DNA from: Bdellovibrio sp. ZAP7
Lineage (GTDB): Bacteria; Bdellovibrionota; Bdellovibrionia; Bdellovibrionales; Bdellovibrionaceae
Assembly: GCF_006874645.1 (NCBI RefSeq)
Contig: NZ_CP030082.1
Coordinates: 3,162,001-3,226,000 of the forward strand
Direction: 5' to 3'
Length of the DNA: 64,000 nt
The notes under the pieces are model-generated. The model was given only the letters and a program-made list of their open reading frames with translations, was not told the origin of the DNA and searched no databases. Both the position numbers and the translations under genes were made by a program. Positions 62,089-64,000 of the stretch are shown piece after piece (within the stretch, counting starts at the first letter, position 1; every line of letters starts with the position of its first letter).

Positions 62089-63135
62089 ATGAAAGTATCA
62101 TCGGTTATTTTTTCGAGTTTTTTGATTTTTTGTTTTAACGCAAAGGCCAGTTCATCTTCCACCGACAAGGAACTATCGAAAACCGCAAAAGCCCTTTTTG
62201 GCATCATTCCTGCCAAAACGGCGGCGCCAGATAAGATTTCGGATGAGCAAATTGAGCTCGGCAGAAAAATCTTTTTTGACTATCGCCTGTCTAAAGATGG
62301 CAGCACGACTTGTGTGCGCTGTCACCAGCCTCAGTACTACAGCACGGACCGACTCCCTCAATCTGCGGGCTTCAATAACAACAAAGGAGCACGCAACGCT
62401 CAATCTATATTAAATCTCAAGTATCAGGAAATTGTTCATTGGCGCAATGATCGCACAAGCATTGAAGATCAAGCTTTGCGCTCTTTCACCACTCCGTTGA
62501 GCTTCGGCAATTCCTCTAGTGCTGAGGCTTTAAAAAGATTTGAACTGGCTGGCTACTTACCTCTTTTTAAAAAAGCGTTTCCTAATTCAGAAAATCCCCT
62601 GACCCTCGAGAATGCGGCTGCGGCGCTGGGAAGCTATCAAAGGTCACTGACCACAAGAGCCCCCTTTGATCAATTTTTGGAAGGCGACATTAAGGCCATC
62701 TCTACACAAGCTCGAAAAGGTTTGAAAGAATTTATCACTGTCGGTTGCGCCTCCTGCCACAATGGAACAGCTGTGGGAGGCCGAAGTATGCAAAAGTTTG
62801 GTGTTTACCAAGACTACTGGAACCTTACTAAGTCTAAGAATCCCGACAAGGGACGCCAAGATGTGAGCAAGAAAGATGAAGATCTTTATGTTTTCAAAGT
62901 ACCTTCGCTTCGCAATATCACTGAATCAGCGCCCTACTTCCACGACGCTTCGGCAAAAGACTTAGAGACCGCGATTCGCTGGATGGGAAAGTTGCAACTG
63001 AACAAAGATCTTACGGATGATCAGGTACGCTCGATAAAGGCATTCTTGGAAAGTCTTAAGGGAGAACTTCCAAAAAACTTCCGCGAAGCTCCGACTTTGT
63101 CATCGGAGCCCTATGCGGGACCTGAGCCACTTTAA
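62089..63135 (+). CDS. Di-haem cytochrome c peroxidase (CcpA/MauG family)
   Basis: A 348-residue periplasmic protein with a signal peptide ending AKA-SS and two haem-binding CxxCH motifs, CVRCHQ near residue 75 and CASCHNG near residue 222. The FDYRLSKDGSTTC and ALGSYQRSLTTRAPF segments match bacterial di-haem peroxidases. It reduces hydrogen peroxide with electrons from small cytochromes. It starts 46 bases after the TIGR01777 fusion gene; whether it belongs to that operon is not certain, as no operator lies between them. Confidence 0.93.
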   Translation: MKVSSVIFSSFLIFCFNAKASSSSTDKELSKTAKALFGIIPAKTAAPDKISDEQIELGRKIFFDYRLSKDGSTTCVRCHQPQYYSTDRLPQSAGFNNNKGARNAQSILNLKYQEIVHWRNDRTSIEDQALRSFTTPLSFGNSSSAEALKRFELAGYLPLFKKAFPNSENPLTLENAAAALGSYQRSLTTRAPFDQFLEGDIKAISTQARKGLKEFITVGCASCHNGTAVGGRSMQKFGVYQDYWNLTKSKNPDKGRQDVSKKDEDLYVFKVPSLRNITESAPYFHDASAKDLETAIRWMGKLQLNKDLTDDQVRSIKAFLESLKGELPKNFREAPTLSSEPYAGPEPL

Positions 63136-63146
63136 GTCACTCTGGC

Positions 63147-63875
63147 CTAAGGGAAGTTTGAATCTTGGGCTTTTCCGTTGATGAAAATTGAGCGGAGCAT
63201 TTTGCATCGAAAAGGATCTTCGGAGTCTTTGCAGTAAGCAGTTTGCAATTGCATTTTTAGAGCGGTTTGGCGTCCCACAGTGCTGGGTCGAAGAATACTT
63301 GAAGCATAGGCGTCGCCTGCGAAACCTGAAACACTTCTCTCTCCGGTGTGACAATCACGGCAGCTTGTTCCGAAAGCCGCGCGGATGCCCTTGTAGGGTG
63401 CTTCCACGTCAAGTTCGGATACCACTGGGAAACTGATTTCACCTTTCACCGATTCGGTTGAGGAAATCCGCTGACTGAACTCGACGACCTGACTGCCCAG
63501 TCCTTGGGGCGTCACACTCACGATGACGTTATTAATGAAAATAAAAATTCTCGGGTTATTCGAATCAACCGAAGGTTGTGCACTCCCCGTGCTTTCCACA
63601 GAATAAATCTTAAGGGGCGCGGGAAGGTTTTCGATAAGGCATGGAATCGATACTGGCTTTGGCAGAGCATTAATCAGAGTTGTTACTTCGTCGATGGTTT
63701 TAGGCGAGCGGTATTGAGCAGGAGCCAACAGACAGCCGTCGCTTGAATTCAGACTCGAACCTGATTCGAGCTCGCCACTGATATTTTCGGCTATCTCGAA
63801 ACCATCGCAATTAACGAACAGAGTTACGAGCGGAAAAGCTATTGCAAATAATTTGATCAAAACTGATTTCCGCAA
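63147..63875 (-). CDS. Lipoprotein with one haem-binding CxxCH motif
   Basis: A 242-residue protein with a lipoprotein signal (FPLVTLFVNC, cysteine near residue 23) and one CRDCHTG motif near residue 170, in a helical region followed by a cysteine pair (AYCKDSEDPFRC). A mono-haem c-type lipoprotein is plausible, but a single motif can occur by chance. The start is a TTG with GGGGAG seven bases before it. It converges with the peroxidase gene (11 bases apart), so an electron-transfer partnership is possible but unproven. Confidence 0.6.
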   Translation of the reverse strand: MRKSVLIKLFAIAFPLVTLFVNCDGFEIAENISGELESGSSLNSSDGCLLAPAQYRSPKTIDEVTTLINALPKPVSIPCLIENLPAPLKIYSVESTGSAQPSVDSNNPRIFIFINNVIVSVTPQGLGSQVVEFSQRISSTESVKGEISFPVVSELDVEAPYKGIRAAFGTSCRDCHTGERSVSGFAGDAYASSILRPSTVGRQTALKMQLQTAYCKDSEDPFRCKMLRSIFINGKAQDSNFP

Positions 63876-64000
63876 ACTAGATCTCCCCTCGGTGATCCTT
63901 AGTGTAGCAAGAGATCATTTCGGCTGACCAGAATACGAAGAGAATGTGTGATTATTCCAGACTATTCGTTTCAGTTTGGAACAAGATCATAAGACGCTAA
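63876..64000. other. End of window without a visible gene
   Basis: These 125 bases hold the promoter region of the haem lipoprotein gene on the minus strand and no open frame or stem-loop I can support. Confidence 0.4.

Overview
The window looks like chromosomal DNA of a predatory or free-living member of the Bdellovibrionota, most likely a Bdellovibrio relative. The evidence is indirect: a TIGR02147-type regulator (a family expanded in Bdellovibrio and Fibrobacter), many short exported proteins of no known family, several exported HExxH peptidases, pilin-like genes, and an aerobic Gram-negative core (LpxD, ETF-ubiquinone oxidoreductase, E1 of a 2-oxoacid dehydrogenase, cytochrome c peroxidase). 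I cannot name the species. I see no CRISPR array, insertion sequence, phage or integrase. The gene density is high and no gene-free stretch exceeds 300 bases.

Layout. 1-4.5 kb: pyrE, a periplasmic binding-protein-like gene, then on the minus strand pdhA, pdhB and a SAM methyltransferase, tightly packed. 4.7-8.6 kb: a divergent cluster of three pilin-like proteins that share one cysteine-rich C-terminal domain, then an M50-like membrane protein. 8.6-12.1 kb: an exported HExxH protein, an exported protein with the R-S-E signature of ADP-ribosyltransferases, and a TIGR02147 regulator. 12.3-19.9 kb: small exported proteins, an S41 protease, a HAD-like protein, and a BlaI/M56/DsbA-like operon with two clear operator dyads. 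20-27 kb: topA, a HAD phosphatase, tldD-pmbA. 27.2-32.9 kb: an operon for a beta-barrel-like protein, a large metzincin lipoprotein and a second lipoprotein. 33-41.4 kb: a PfpI-family protein, YihY and DUF748-like membrane genes, a large exported protein, and an infA-tex-tiny basic protein group, followed by an H1-like tailed protein. 41.4-48.1 kb: lpxD, a chemoreceptor divergent from a Crp/Fnr regulator, and a hybrid histidine kinase. 48.3-56.2 kb: an RNA methyltransferase, ETF-QO, a nitrilase-family amidase, ribosomal proteins L24 (short), L28 and S18, and tRNA-Pro. 56.4-63.9 kb: a GbsR/MarR-like regulator and its apparent regulon, then a di-haem peroxidase and a haem-motif lipoprotein.

The strongest candidate for an undescribed system is the last region. 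A palindrome with GGTTCAT half-sites occurs just upstream of the regulator gene and again, in perfect 12-base-arm form, between two divergent operons (DCC protein, TIGR03643 protein, membrane protein, lipoyl-less E2-like acyltransferase on one side; AarF/UbiB-like kinase and a TIGR01777-SRPBCC fusion on the other). Both divergent promoters can be read with their -10 boxes inside that one palindrome, so one repressor could close both. Second in interest are the putative exported ADP-ribosyltransferase and the three pilin-like proteins with a shared six-cysteine domain. Starts were moved from the longest open frame to an internal codon wherever a ribosome-binding site supported it; these choices are stated per gene. 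Family assignments were made by eye from motifs, without database searches.
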